NCBI RefSeq assembly: GCF_013284245.2
Contig: NZ_CP085876.1
Span: forward strand, 4,490,001 to 4,554,000
Direction of reading: 5' to 3'
Length of the DNA: 64,000 nt
Source of the DNA: Brevibacillus sp. DP1.3A
GTDB lineage: Bacteria > Bacillota > Bacilli > Brevibacillales > Brevibacillaceae
The position numbers were made by a program, and so were the translations under genes. The notes under the pieces are model-generated. The model was not told where the DNA came from. It saw nothing but the letters and a program-made list of their open reading frames with translations, and made no database searches. Shown here one piece after another: positions 30,243-38,790 of the stretch. Within the stretch, counting starts at the first letter, position 1. Every line of letters begins with the position of its first letter.

Positions 30243-31373
30243 TTAGCGGATTTCAACGACATTGTTGGAAGGACCCAACTTTTCAGGCGAAAAATCGCTA
30301 TAGTGGATCGATGCGAGATCAGCTACGTAGTACGACTTCCCGTCCTTTGCCCAGCCGATGATGCGATGATTGTCACTTAAATTGTAGTAGCCAGGCATTC
30401 CCTTGTCAGGAGAACCAAATGGATAGCCGCATTTTGTGACTTGTTTGCACGATTGAATGTACATATACGAATCTTGAGAATTGGAAGTACGAGAGTGCTG
30501 TTCTACTGCCATCTGATGTCCTGATGGCGACCAAACAATCTTGTCCAAGTGTCTCTCAGTGAACACGGGATCTTTCAAATTGACCTTTTCCCCCGTCTGC
30601 AAATCCAGCATGTATTCTTCTGTCATTGTTCGGATATAACGGTACTTCATATCGTTGGAGTAAGAAGGAAATGTGGTCATATTGTGATCGTATTTCAGGC
30701 CAGTCGGTAAGTCTAACTCCTTGTATGCCGTTTGTGTTCTGTAAAACAGCTTTTTCGAATTCGGCACCCAGTAATACATTTCTTCGTCTGTTCCACTCCG
30801 CCATTCATACTGGTCATTCTTTTTCATTTTAAGCGTAGGCAGATGTTGCAAGTAAAGGTGACCGCTTACTTTGGTATTGGAAGAGAGCATGTCTATCCGG
30901 GTGAACGCCATGTACTGTTCATCCGGTGAAACGGAAAAATCAACGACGGGATATTGAGCTGCTGTCGGGACGAGTACCGTTTTTTTGCCGTCTGGCAGAC
31001 TGAGCTTCACGATACTGCCATTTTCAAGAACGTAGAGCGCGTCCTGCTTCGGCGACCATTTTCCATCGCCGGATAGTTGCGTCAGTTTTTTTGTCTGCAT
31101 GTCGTACAGGTACGGTATGGTTCGGTCCGCCTTCCCGTAACCGATTCGCTCCCCGTATACAAATCTGCTCGATGGCGACATACTCGCCCGGTGCATCAAG
31201 GGCATGTTTGTAACAGTTTTGGTGGTTTTTCCATCTAGGGCTACTTTGTAGATGATGACTGGTTCTGGCTTGCGTGGGTCTGCCTTTGCTGGAGCAGAGG
31301 CATTGATTTGTCCAGGGATAAGGGTACCTAGCAAGGTAATCAGCAAGCATGAGAGCAACAAGCATTTTTTCAT
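30243..31373 (-). CDS. exported beta-propeller-like protein, unknown function
   Basis: A 376-residue protein with a clear signal peptide (MKKCLLLSCLLITLLG, cleavage near ASA at about 24). It has repeated blocks of the style sPd..ymaf.r and WSPSGHQMAVEQ, WSPKQDALYVLE, like TolB/WD40-type propellers. The ATG at 31373 has GGGAGG upstream; the frame is open 17 codons further without a better site. It follows the siderophore operon on the same strand but after a terminator, so it is probably separate. No enzyme motif seen. Confidence 0.7.
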   Translation of the reverse strand: MKKCLLLSCLLITLLGTLIPGQINASAPAKADPRKPEPVIIYKVALDGKTTKTVTNMPLMHRASMSPSSRFVYGERIGYGKADRTIPYLYDMQTKKLTQLSGDGKWSPKQDALYVLENGSIVKLSLPDGKKTVLVPTAAQYPVVDFSVSPDEQYMAFTRIDMLSSNTKVSGHLYLQHLPTLKMKKNDQYEWRSGTDEEMYYWVPNSKKLFYRTQTAYKELDLPTGLKYDHNMTTFPSYSNDMKYRYIRTMTEEYMLDLQTGEKVNLKDPVFTERHLDKIVWSPSGHQMAVEQHSRTSNSQDSYMYIQSCKQVTKCGYPFGSPDKGMPGYYNLSDNHRIIGWAKDGKSYYVADLASIHYSDFSPEKLGPSNNVVEIR

Positions 31374-31442
31374 CAAGGGACCTCCCGAATAGGTAATCAA
31401 TACATAGACGCTCGCTGGAAGCACTTGGTTTCTTGTTGCACG

Positions 31443-31483
31443 AAAAAAAGATCGGAAGCACCCCTGCGCCTCCGACCTTTTTC
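31443..31483. terminator. terminator of the asbABCDEF operon
   Basis: GATCGGAAGC (31450-31459) pairs with GCCTCCGACC (31468-31477), with a long A-run on the left (U-run on the minus-strand transcript), directly after the asbF stop codon. Confidence 0.85.
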
Positions 31484-31485
31484 AC

Positions 31486-32322
31486 TTACGCACGAACCAT
31501 CATTGCCTTCCGCAACCACTCTACTTCTTCAGCTAAAACACGCTGCGGACTCTGACCAAACCATTCAATAGATGCAAAATAATCTGTATCTGCAATTTTT
31601 TCTAAAATAGGCCCATAATCTACAACACCTTCACCGAGCAGTACCATTCCCTCACGATCGCCGTTCGGGGCATATACATTATGCGGAGCGAATACCGGCA
31701 GATGATTCGGCGAGGAAATATTTTTCAAATGATAATGAGCTACCCACGGTCTCAATTGCTCGTACGCGTCGATTGGATCAGCACCTGATTCCCAGACATG
31801 AAGAAAATCAAGATTCACTTTTAGTGCAGGATGATTGACTTCCTGCAACAAAGCAAGTGTAGAACTCATAGAATCTGTGAGCGTGTTCGGATGTGTTTCG
31901 ACCAAGAGCTGAATCCCGTGCTCATGACACATCTTACATAAGATTTGCAGATGATGCACATAGCGTGCACGCTCTTCTGGCCCTACTTCATTACTCGCCT
32001 TCTGTCCAGCGAACGTCCTGATTTGCTTTACATGTAGCCATTTTGCCAGTGAAATGAGTCTTTTTGCTTTTTCCAGTGTACGCTGAAATCCGGATGAAGT
32101 AGCAATATCCAGATAATCGCTAAGCATGGAGATACTCATGCCTTGATCCCTGACCAACCTTACCTGCTCCTCCATCTCTAATCGATCATGATCGTACAGA
32201 TGTTGAGCGTGGGTTCCCCATAATTCGATCCCATCAAAATGATGACGATGAGCAAACCGAACAATCTGTGCAAACGAAATTAGCTGGTGGCGAAAAGTGA
32301 TTGTGCACAATGAGAGTTTCAT
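31486..32322 (-). CDS. asbF: 3-dehydroshikimate dehydratase AsbF
   Basis: A 278-residue TIM-barrel enzyme of the xylose-isomerase-like (AP endonuclease 2) family. AsbF converts 3-dehydroshikimate to 3,4-dihydroxybenzoate, the unusual catecholate of petrobactin. The N-terminus MKLSLCTITFRHQLISF, then FDGIELWGTHAQ, LLVETHPNTLTDS, VNLDFLHVWESGADP and FASIEWFGQSP, match what I recall of Bacillus anthracis AsbF closely, including the Glu/Asp/His metal ligands. Last gene of the asb operon, 7 bases after asbE. No other dehydratase candidate is nearby. Confidence 0.9.
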   Translation of the reverse strand: MKLSLCTITFRHQLISFAQIVRFAHRHHFDGIELWGTHAQHLYDHDRLEMEEQVRLVRDQGMSISMLSDYLDIATSSGFQRTLEKAKRLISLAKWLHVKQIRTFAGQKASNEVGPEERARYVHHLQILCKMCHEHGIQLLVETHPNTLTDSMSSTLALLQEVNHPALKVNLDFLHVWESGADPIDAYEQLRPWVAHYHLKNISSPNHLPVFAPHNVYAPNGDREGMVLLGEGVVDYGPILEKIADTDYFASIEWFGQSPQRVLAEEVEWLRKAMMVRA

Positions 32323-32329
32323 TTGACCT

Positions 32330-33313
32330 TTACCTCCACCCTTTTTCGTCTACAGTGACGAGACTTTTATCCATTTGGGTCCACAGAACAAACTGACGTT
32401 CCAGTTCTTTTTTCACTTCAAGTTCAATCAGATCAATCTCTTCTAACGCCTCGATAATCGGAGGTAACAACGCCATATTCTTGGTCATCGCCATTTTGAC
32501 AGACAAGTACTGAGCTGTCGTATACCCTTGGTAGATGTCCTCCACTTTATATGCGATGCGTAGAAACTCATCACGATGGTATTCCAGGTAATCTTGCAGA
32601 TATAGGAATGCATACTCGTAGCTGTATTTACGGATCGCAATCACTTTCACCTGGGTCACTGCTGGGAGTAGCATGTCCAAGTTGTATCCATTGCGCCCTT
32701 CTGCCATGTCTGTAATCAATTGCTTCAACTCAAGGGTAAACGGATTATGATCACGTTTGAGTGCGTCGTAGAAATAGTCGTGAATCATTTCATAGGTTGG
32801 TTCCTTAATTTCACTCGCATCCACCATAAAGCCGCCACCAAACGGATTTTCTAAGAAGGCTTTGATCACCGTCTCCTTCTTCACATTGCCCTCCCAACGA
32901 AAATCCGGGTCAAACATAAACCACTCATCTTCGTTCTCCGTCTTTGAAATCATCAAAAAATGCGGGAATGGCTTCAACGCAAATTTATTATCTCGCTCTG
33001 GAACCAGCGACATGTCTATCTGAACAAGGACAAACTGATCCTCGGTACGCTTATCAATTAGCTCTAAGAATGTGTCCAAATTGGAGGCTTTATCTTGGGA
33101 ATGATCATACCATTCTGTTACTTTCGCTCGGAAAAGTCGTTCATAACCCTTGATAATCTCCTCATGGTTATCAATGTAATACGTGACTACACCTTGATCC
33201 GTAATGGAATACTCGGCATCCCATATACCAAAATAATAGGGACGATAATCAATCTTTGTGCGGCGCTTAATCACTTCGCATAGGCATGAAATAATGCAAT
33301 GAACCTTAACCAT
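32330..33313 (-). CDS. asbE: petrobactin biosynthesis protein AsbE
   Basis: A 327-residue protein with no common enzyme motif. Position between asbD and asbF, and length, match AsbE of Bacillus, which transfers the 3,4-dihydroxybenzoyl group from the AsbD carrier to the amine of spermidine or a citryl-spermidine intermediate. GGGGGATACAGA precedes the ATG. A 32-base gap separates it from asbD. The assignment is by synteny and length, not by a catalytic motif that I can see. Confidence 0.8.
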   Translation of the reverse strand: MVKVHCIISCLCEVIKRRTKIDYRPYYFGIWDAEYSITDQGVVTYYIDNHEEIIKGYERLFRAKVTEWYDHSQDKASNLDTFLELIDKRTEDQFVLVQIDMSLVPERDNKFALKPFPHFLMISKTENEDEWFMFDPDFRWEGNVKKETVIKAFLENPFGGGFMVDASEIKEPTYEMIHDYFYDALKRDHNPFTLELKQLITDMAEGRNGYNLDMLLPAVTQVKVIAIRKYSYEYAFLYLQDYLEYHRDEFLRIAYKVEDIYQGYTTAQYLSVKMAMTKNMALLPPIIEALEEIDLIELEVKKELERQFVLWTQMDKSLVTVDEKGWR

Positions 33314-33345
33314 TCTGTATCCCCCACTCGATGTTTGGATAGACG

Positions 33346-33612
33346 CTAATTCGATACATGCTGCGGTTCCAACTGTTCAACAAAAGTAAGGAGTGATCCA
33401 ACAGTTTGGAAGATTCGTGGATCTAACTCATGAGCAGGAACTACCAAGTGCAAATCTTCCTCGATATAAACAATCAGTTGCAATAGCATAATCGAATCAA
33501 TATGTAGATCCTCATTCAATCGCATGGACTCCTCTAGCGTGAGGATATGCGATAATTTTAATTTTTCGGTCATGATCGTATGGATTTGCTCGATTCTTTC
33601 TGTTCGTATCAT
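33346..33612 (-). CDS. asbD: aryl carrier protein AsbD
   Basis: An 88-residue acyl/aryl carrier protein. The phosphopantetheine-attachment serine is S40 in NEDLHIDSIMLLQLI, the DSxxL pattern of carrier proteins. It would hold the 3,4-dihydroxybenzoyl group as a thioester after loading by AsbC and pass it to AsbE. It overlaps asbC by 4 bases (ATGA-type coupling), suited to a stoichiometric pair. A phosphopantetheinyl transferase is not in the window. Confidence 0.88.
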   Translation of the reverse strand: MIRTERIEQIHTIMTEKLKLSHILTLEESMRLNEDLHIDSIMLLQLIVYIEEDLHLVVPAHELDPRIFQTVGSLLTFVEQLEPQHVSN

Positions 33613-34853
33613 TTGCTGATCGTCTCCATTTCTAATAATCGACGGCTGATTTTTCCTGTGGCTGTCTTAGGAATGCTCATCACACATTGGATTTCGAATG
33701 GGACTTTATAGCCTGGCAAACGATCTTGGCACCATTCCCTGATTTGTTCAGGAGTAGTCCCTCCCTCTGTAATAACCTGCGCCTTCACAATCTCTCCCAT
33801 GACCGGATGACGTCCACGATACACGACCACTTCTTTTGTCCCACTTATTTTCAAAATGACGTCCTCAACCTCTAAAGGAAATACCTTTAAACCAGAGACG
33901 TTTATCACATCATCCATCCTTGATACAAATTGAATATGTCCTTCTCCTGTCCAGAAACCTAAATCCTGCGTCGCTATTTCGTTCTGTCCAATCCGAATGA
34001 CTATTTCCGCAGGTTGTTCTTCATTTTCACCCGTCGTCATGGTTACATGGGAAAGGGGAACCCCCAGATCTGTATGCGTCCGCATCTGTTTACTCATACT
34101 GACGCACCCCGCCTCGGAGCATCCATATTGTTGCATCAAGATGTCGCTCATGCCTTGCAGCTTTAGAAACAAGCCTTCTGGCATAGGAGCTCCAGATGTC
34201 ATTAACCGGTGAAAACGTACCTGCTCTCGCGTAAAGCTTGATAAGATGTGATAAAATACTGGCAGACCATAAACAATATGCTGGGGAGTATCTTGAATCA
34301 CTTGCAAAGCAAACTTGGGATTTTTGTGCGTCACAATCGAAGGCTTACTTCCCCGTTCCAGTGCTGCCAAAACTCCACATATCAATCCATACGAATGTGT
34401 CACCGATGCCAGCACGATCGGGGTTAACGCTTCCTCACCTTGGAACAACTGGTTGTAGGCATGAATTTCTGTTTGAATATCCTCCCAACTTCTCCCGATG
34501 AGCTTCGCGTCCCCCGTAGTACCTGAGCTATATTGGAAGAGCGATGGTTTTTCGCTCTGTTGCTTATCCGTGATGGACAAGAAGTGCTTCGTCTCCTGAT
34601 AAACAAGCCCATAACACCTTGCCTTCACTGCCATTTGATAGGCTGTTTCCATTGGAGTTTCCCCATGAATTAACAGCACCGAGGCATTATGCTCACGCAA
34701 ATATTGAACAAGACTGATTACGTCAAGTGGGTCAGCTATGCAGACTGCGTACCTCTTTCCTTCCGGCTGTCGAAAATGATCCATGCTTTCGAACGCTTGC
34801 TTATGTCTCTCCATTTCATGCACAGAAATCTCATTTTGATTCACTATGAACAT
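33609..34853 (-). CDS. asbC: 3,4-dihydroxybenzoate-activating AMP ligase AsbC
   Basis: A 414-residue adenylate-forming enzyme. The AMP-binding motif YSSGTTGDAKLIGRS, the acceptor loop QQYGCSEAGCVS and the C-terminal GYKVPFEIQ...PKTATGKISR with the catalytic lysine are all present. In the asb pathway it adenylates 3,4-dihydroxybenzoate and loads it onto AsbD. The ATG at 34853 begins one base after the asbB stop and has GGGAGG upstream; an open frame 23 codons further upstream overlaps asbB and is not needed. Confidence 0.9.
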   Translation of the reverse strand: MFIVNQNEISVHEMERHKQAFESMDHFRQPEGKRYAVCIADPLDVISLVQYLREHNASVLLIHGETPMETAYQMAVKARCYGLVYQETKHFLSITDKQQSEKPSLFQYSSGTTGDAKLIGRSWEDIQTEIHAYNQLFQGEEALTPIVLASVTHSYGLICGVLAALERGSKPSIVTHKNPKFALQVIQDTPQHIVYGLPVFYHILSSFTREQVRFHRLMTSGAPMPEGLFLKLQGMSDILMQQYGCSEAGCVSMSKQMRTHTDLGVPLSHVTMTTGENEEQPAEIVIRIGQNEIATQDLGFWTGEGHIQFVSRMDDVINVSGLKVFPLEVEDVILKISGTKEVVVYRGRHPVMGEIVKAQVITEGGTTPEQIREWCQDRLPGYKVPFEIQCVMSIPKTATGKISRRLLEMETISK

Positions 34854-34854
34854 G

Positions 34855-36723
34855 CTAGTAACCTCCCACAGCCATGGAATGAAGCCTTTTCCTTGCCTCG
34901 AACAAAGGATTGGGGACTTCATGTAAATGATAGTTCTCGTTCGTTGTATATAGCTTTTTCTTGGTCAATTTTTCTACCTGCACGCTTGGAACAAACAGAT
35001 CAAATCGCGTAAATCGCTCCGCCAATTCCGGGAATCGTTGCTGGTGACTCTCCAATACCTTAACGACCATCTCCCAGAATTGCTCTTCGGCATATCCGTA
35101 ATGCTCCTCTAACAGCCGTGCGAGTTGCCCCAGATTGATTAGAAATAAAGTCTCCAATGTCAGATCTCTGACTGTTGATGTTTCATTCATGTGAAACATC
35201 ACATCATCGGGCTTCGTTGCGTAATATTCATGCACTTCCGCGAAGTTCGGGCATTTGTCTGGCTCACTCAAGAACGGTTGGCAAAAAATCAAATCTTCAT
35301 GGAAATCCTTCAATGCTACCCGAGAAGGGACACCATCCCGATGCACCAGGATCATATTCTGCGCGTGGGTTTCCATTGCAATTCCGTGTTTCACAAGAAT
35401 ATGAACGACTGGCAATACACTGCTTTCCAATAATCGCGCAAGCCAATTCTCTAGCCCTTGCTCACGAATCCAACGGTCAATGAATGGCACCCCCTCCACC
35501 TCTACTGCCGCTAATACGTTATAAGGAACCGCATCTTCTTCCGCTTCGAGATGAGGGATGAGACTTTCTCTCCACATGCACCCAATTACCCCGAATGTAA
35601 CCATTTCCACCAGTTCAGAAGCAGGTGGAGGATCGTATGCCACTGCAGCAAACTCTTGGAGCATGATCACCCTTTGCACGTCTCGTAAATACGAATCTGC
35701 GTCCGTAATCCCCTTGAGCCACCTCGAAACAATGGGGGCACTTGCCAGTGAGTGCGGCGTGAGATGACGTGGCGCTGAAGTATTCACTACGTTCATCGAG
35801 AGTTTAAGATAAGGTTTATGCGGATTACTTTTGTTAGCAAAGGTGCGGATGGATTGTTGTGGACGATGACCATCAGAGCCTACTCCTAGCACAATGATCT
35901 CTTTGCGATGGATATCGTCCAGGAATCCAGACACGATATGATTACGCCACTGCCAAGGATGGACAGGCACGAAGGCATACTGATCGGGATCGCATCCATG
36001 ATTGACGATGATTTGTTGAAAAGCTTCTTTTTGTTCCTGGCCTATTTCATCCAAAAGAAGGCCATCGAAATTTCTACCTTGATCAATGGACACTTGAGAA
36101 TATTGTTTATGTATCGCTAACCAAAGAAAATGAACTTCCTGCTTAAATTCAGGACCATAAGCAAAATGATCTACGTAGGTAAATCCAACACGTGATTTAT
36201 AACTAGGATGGTAAGGGTGTCCGTCCATCAGATCACCTTCCAGCTCATCGTACGATTTGCCCTGCATCCGAATATCATTTTGTACCCGATAGTATTGGGC
36301 CAATGTATCCTTTAACAACGTTTGTTCCAAATCATTGGCAAATAGCTTCAGTCTTTGTTCATCTACCGTATTCATTCGGAAGATTTCCACTAAAAAACGA
36401 GTGAGGGATATCGCTTCAGATTCTTGCTGTGCGACTCCGCTTTGATCGTAAACAACACGAGTAACGGGGGCCTTCCCTAAACGAACAAGCCCAAAACTCG
36501 CACTTCTCCGCCCTTGGCAACGATAGCGAACAGGCAGATCCCCCTCATCAAGCCCATGTAGGGTGTAAATCGTCTCTTCACCCTCTTGGATGGTCTCAGG
36601 AATCAAAATTCCCTCATATAACAAAGACTCGATGCATTGTCGAAAGACCCTTCTTCTCACCTGCACGTACTGTGTCGAGTGAAGTGCCTCTTCAACCGAG
36701 AAATCTTGTATTGTTAACTCCAT
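34855..36723 (-). CDS. asbB: NIS siderophore synthetase AsbB (IucA/IucC family)
   Basis: A 622-residue non-ribosomal-peptide-synthetase-independent siderophore synthetase, which adenylates a citrate carboxyl and joins it to an amine. Family marks are AFVPVHPWQWRN, YLKLSMNVVNTSAPRHLTP and METHAQNMILVHRDG (ATP and citrate sites, followed by KDFHED). In the Bacillus pathway AsbB completes petrobactin by adding the second spermidine arm. It lies 42 bases after asbA in one operon. Confidence 0.9.
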   Translation of the reverse strand: MELTIQDFSVEEALHSTQYVQVRRRVFRQCIESLLYEGILIPETIQEGEETIYTLHGLDEGDLPVRYRCQGRRSASFGLVRLGKAPVTRVVYDQSGVAQQESEAISLTRFLVEIFRMNTVDEQRLKLFANDLEQTLLKDTLAQYYRVQNDIRMQGKSYDELEGDLMDGHPYHPSYKSRVGFTYVDHFAYGPEFKQEVHFLWLAIHKQYSQVSIDQGRNFDGLLLDEIGQEQKEAFQQIIVNHGCDPDQYAFVPVHPWQWRNHIVSGFLDDIHRKEIIVLGVGSDGHRPQQSIRTFANKSNPHKPYLKLSMNVVNTSAPRHLTPHSLASAPIVSRWLKGITDADSYLRDVQRVIMLQEFAAVAYDPPPASELVEMVTFGVIGCMWRESLIPHLEAEEDAVPYNVLAAVEVEGVPFIDRWIREQGLENWLARLLESSVLPVVHILVKHGIAMETHAQNMILVHRDGVPSRVALKDFHEDLIFCQPFLSEPDKCPNFAEVHEYYATKPDDVMFHMNETSTVRDLTLETLFLINLGQLARLLEEHYGYAEEQFWEMVVKVLESHQQRFPELAERFTRFDLFVPSVQVEKLTKKKLYTTNENYHLHEVPNPLFEARKRLHSMAVGGY

Positions 36724-36765
36724 ACCTTATATCCTCCAAATCTCTTCAAGCTAGATGCTAGCAAG

Positions 36766-38571
36766 CTATCCAAAAGCATGAAGCCCAGCCTTTTCGGTCT
36801 GCTTTACTTTTGCTAAAGGATTATCTATGTAAACAAAAACAGATGATCTCTCTTCCGGTTGGGTTAATTCATCCAGATCATAGAAGCGCGTGAGCAGATT
36901 CGCCTTACACGGAAGCTGTTCGCGAGTCAATAGATTCTCTAGAAACTTCGACGCCTCTCGATTCATAGGTAAAAACTTCGTCAAAACCTCATGCATCTCT
37001 GCCAATAAGATTTGTTCATCAATTAATCCTTCCGTTCCAAATCCATTAATGAGTCCAAACATATGGTTAAAAATCATATAATAGGTGATACGCTCATCTA
37101 CAAGATGGTCTTTGTAAATGTTCCTACTCGCCTTGCCAACCCCAGGCAATTCTGTCTCTAATACTTCTTGCATCGATTCTGAGAAATAGTAGCCTTGATT
37201 ATCGCGATAAAAAAACTGATCGGGGTATCCGTCTCTAAGAGTGACAACACTATTCTGTTGATGGGCTTCCAAGCCAATTCCGTACTTTAGATAGAGCCAT
37301 ACCATTGGCTTCAATGAAATATCTACATACCGCTTAAACCATTCCAAACTAACTACTTCCAGTGCTTTACCTTCCTTTTGTGCCAGATGGTGAATGATCG
37401 TTGCCAACCTACTCTTGTAACCAGGAAGTGGATCTTGCACGAGTGCAGCGATTTGCGTGACTTGCTCTGCATTACTCCCCATAAAGGGATTATCACGCAG
37501 GATCACTTCAAATCCCGTTTCTTCCCCCTGATCCAACGTAATCGTGATGTACGCCGGATCAGAGATAAAGCCAAAGCCTGGATACTTGCGACTCACCTCA
37601 CCGATCCCTGTTTCAAAAAGTTGCTTCGCCTCTAAACCAATCTCCATCTCACTTAACTTATTGATCCGTAAAGAATTCGTAACTTTGATTGGGACGGACA
37701 GCTTGAGCATATATTTCTTTTCAGGATGATAAACCGTTCGGAGAGAAGATGTTGCCATATACTCCTCACCCGCTGGTCCCAGGTAAAGAAGCAACCCTTT
37801 CTCTATCAAGGATTGTATGGCTACCTGTTCAAGCAACCATTCTGCTTGAAGTGGATGAATCGGGACGATTGAAAATGATGGATCGACATCAGATATCGAA
37901 GGAAACTCACCCTTCAGTAATTGCGTAGCGGATTCTTTTAACCCAGATTTTTCGTGAACAATCGACGGATGGGCAGCAAACAAGTGGAGTTGAAACTTCC
38001 CGCAACACTCCGGTGCATACAACGCTTGCTTGGCCTCAGGAATTCCTTGCTGACTCTTCGGTGTTGGATGGAACAAGTGACCGAACAAAAGTGCCTGCTC
38101 TGCTTCGATGAAGCTTTGTTCCACTCCATATAAAATCTCCGCATTACTTTGGCGAGCCCTAACAAATTTCTCAATGCTTTGGCAGCTTTGAATCATACGC
38201 AAGACTAACTCATCTGGAACTGCATTTTCCCCATGCTGAAGCGTTAGTTCTTTAATCAAAAGAACCGCTAATGTCAAATAGTCCGCCTGAACGAAACGAG
38301 TACAGTCACCACTTCGGTAGCAAGCTGGATAATGAAACAAATGCCTGCCAGTCACCGAATGATATTTGACACCGACATAGAGGGAAATCCCCTGATGCGG
38401 GAGTTCGCAATGAAGGTATGTACCTGTTGCACTCGGCTGTATGATCTTCGTTAGCTGCTTAGTAATCTCGTCTTTTCGATTGATCCACTCGCCCCTACCT
38501 GTTTCTCGGAGATAACAATTGAGAAAGCTCTGCATCGTTGCATGCTCTGCGATATGCTTGACTACGAACAT
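36766..38571 (-). CDS. asbA: NIS siderophore synthetase AsbA (IucA/IucC family)
   Basis: A 601-residue citrate-polyamine ligase; in petrobactin synthesis AsbA joins the first spermidine to citrate. Motifs are FSIVPIHPLQAEWLL, YMLKLSVPIKVTNSLRI and GLEAHQQNSVVTLRDG. The start at 38571 has AGAGGAGAGG upstream and gives the length known for Bacillus AsbA; the frame is open 34 codons further but into the promoter. It is the first gene of the asb operon, behind a Fur-type operator. Confidence 0.92.
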   Translation of the reverse strand: MFVVKHIAEHATMQSFLNCYLRETGRGEWINRKDEITKQLTKIIQPSATGTYLHCELPHQGISLYVGVKYHSVTGRHLFHYPACYRSGDCTRFVQADYLTLAVLLIKELTLQHGENAVPDELVLRMIQSCQSIEKFVRARQSNAEILYGVEQSFIEAEQALLFGHLFHPTPKSQQGIPEAKQALYAPECCGKFQLHLFAAHPSIVHEKSGLKESATQLLKGEFPSISDVDPSFSIVPIHPLQAEWLLEQVAIQSLIEKGLLLYLGPAGEEYMATSSLRTVYHPEKKYMLKLSVPIKVTNSLRINKLSEMEIGLEAKQLFETGIGEVSRKYPGFGFISDPAYITITLDQGEETGFEVILRDNPFMGSNAEQVTQIAALVQDPLPGYKSRLATIIHHLAQKEGKALEVVSLEWFKRYVDISLKPMVWLYLKYGIGLEAHQQNSVVTLRDGYPDQFFYRDNQGYYFSESMQEVLETELPGVGKASRNIYKDHLVDERITYYMIFNHMFGLINGFGTEGLIDEQILLAEMHEVLTKFLPMNREASKFLENLLTREQLPCKANLLTRFYDLDELTQPEERSSVFVYIDNPLAKVKQTEKAGLHAFG

Positions 38572-38649
38572 GTTACCTCTCCTCTTGCTTGATCCAAATT
38601 TTTTATTCAAGCATTGTGACTGACATAACTGGTAAAACGTCCCATAAAT

Positions 38650-38678
38650 AATGTAAACGATTATCATTCTCATTTCAA
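38650..38678 (-). promoter_or_regulatory. promoter of asbA with Fur-type operator
   Basis: -35 TTGAAA (complement of 38673-38678) and -10 TACATT (complement of 38650-38655) with a 17-base spacer. The spacer (38658-38672, minus strand) reads TGAGAATGATAATCG, 11 of 14 matches to the Bacillus 7-1-7 Fur box TGATAAT-N-ATTATCA. Iron-bound Fur here would block the polymerase. Confidence 0.7.
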
Positions 38679-38750
38679 GTGATAATATTCACCTTGTACA
38701 GTTAGGAGAGATAGTCTGACAGAAATTAGTTCCTCCCTCCTACACAAAAT

Positions 38751-38784
38751 GAAAAAAGATGCCGATTCATCAGCATCTTTTTTC
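38751..38784. terminator. terminator of ddl
   Basis: AAAAAAGATGC (38752-38762) pairs with GCATCTTTTTT (38773-38783), with A and T runs within the arms. It ends ddl transcription before the asb promoter. Confidence 0.85.
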
Positions 38785-38790
38785 TCATGA

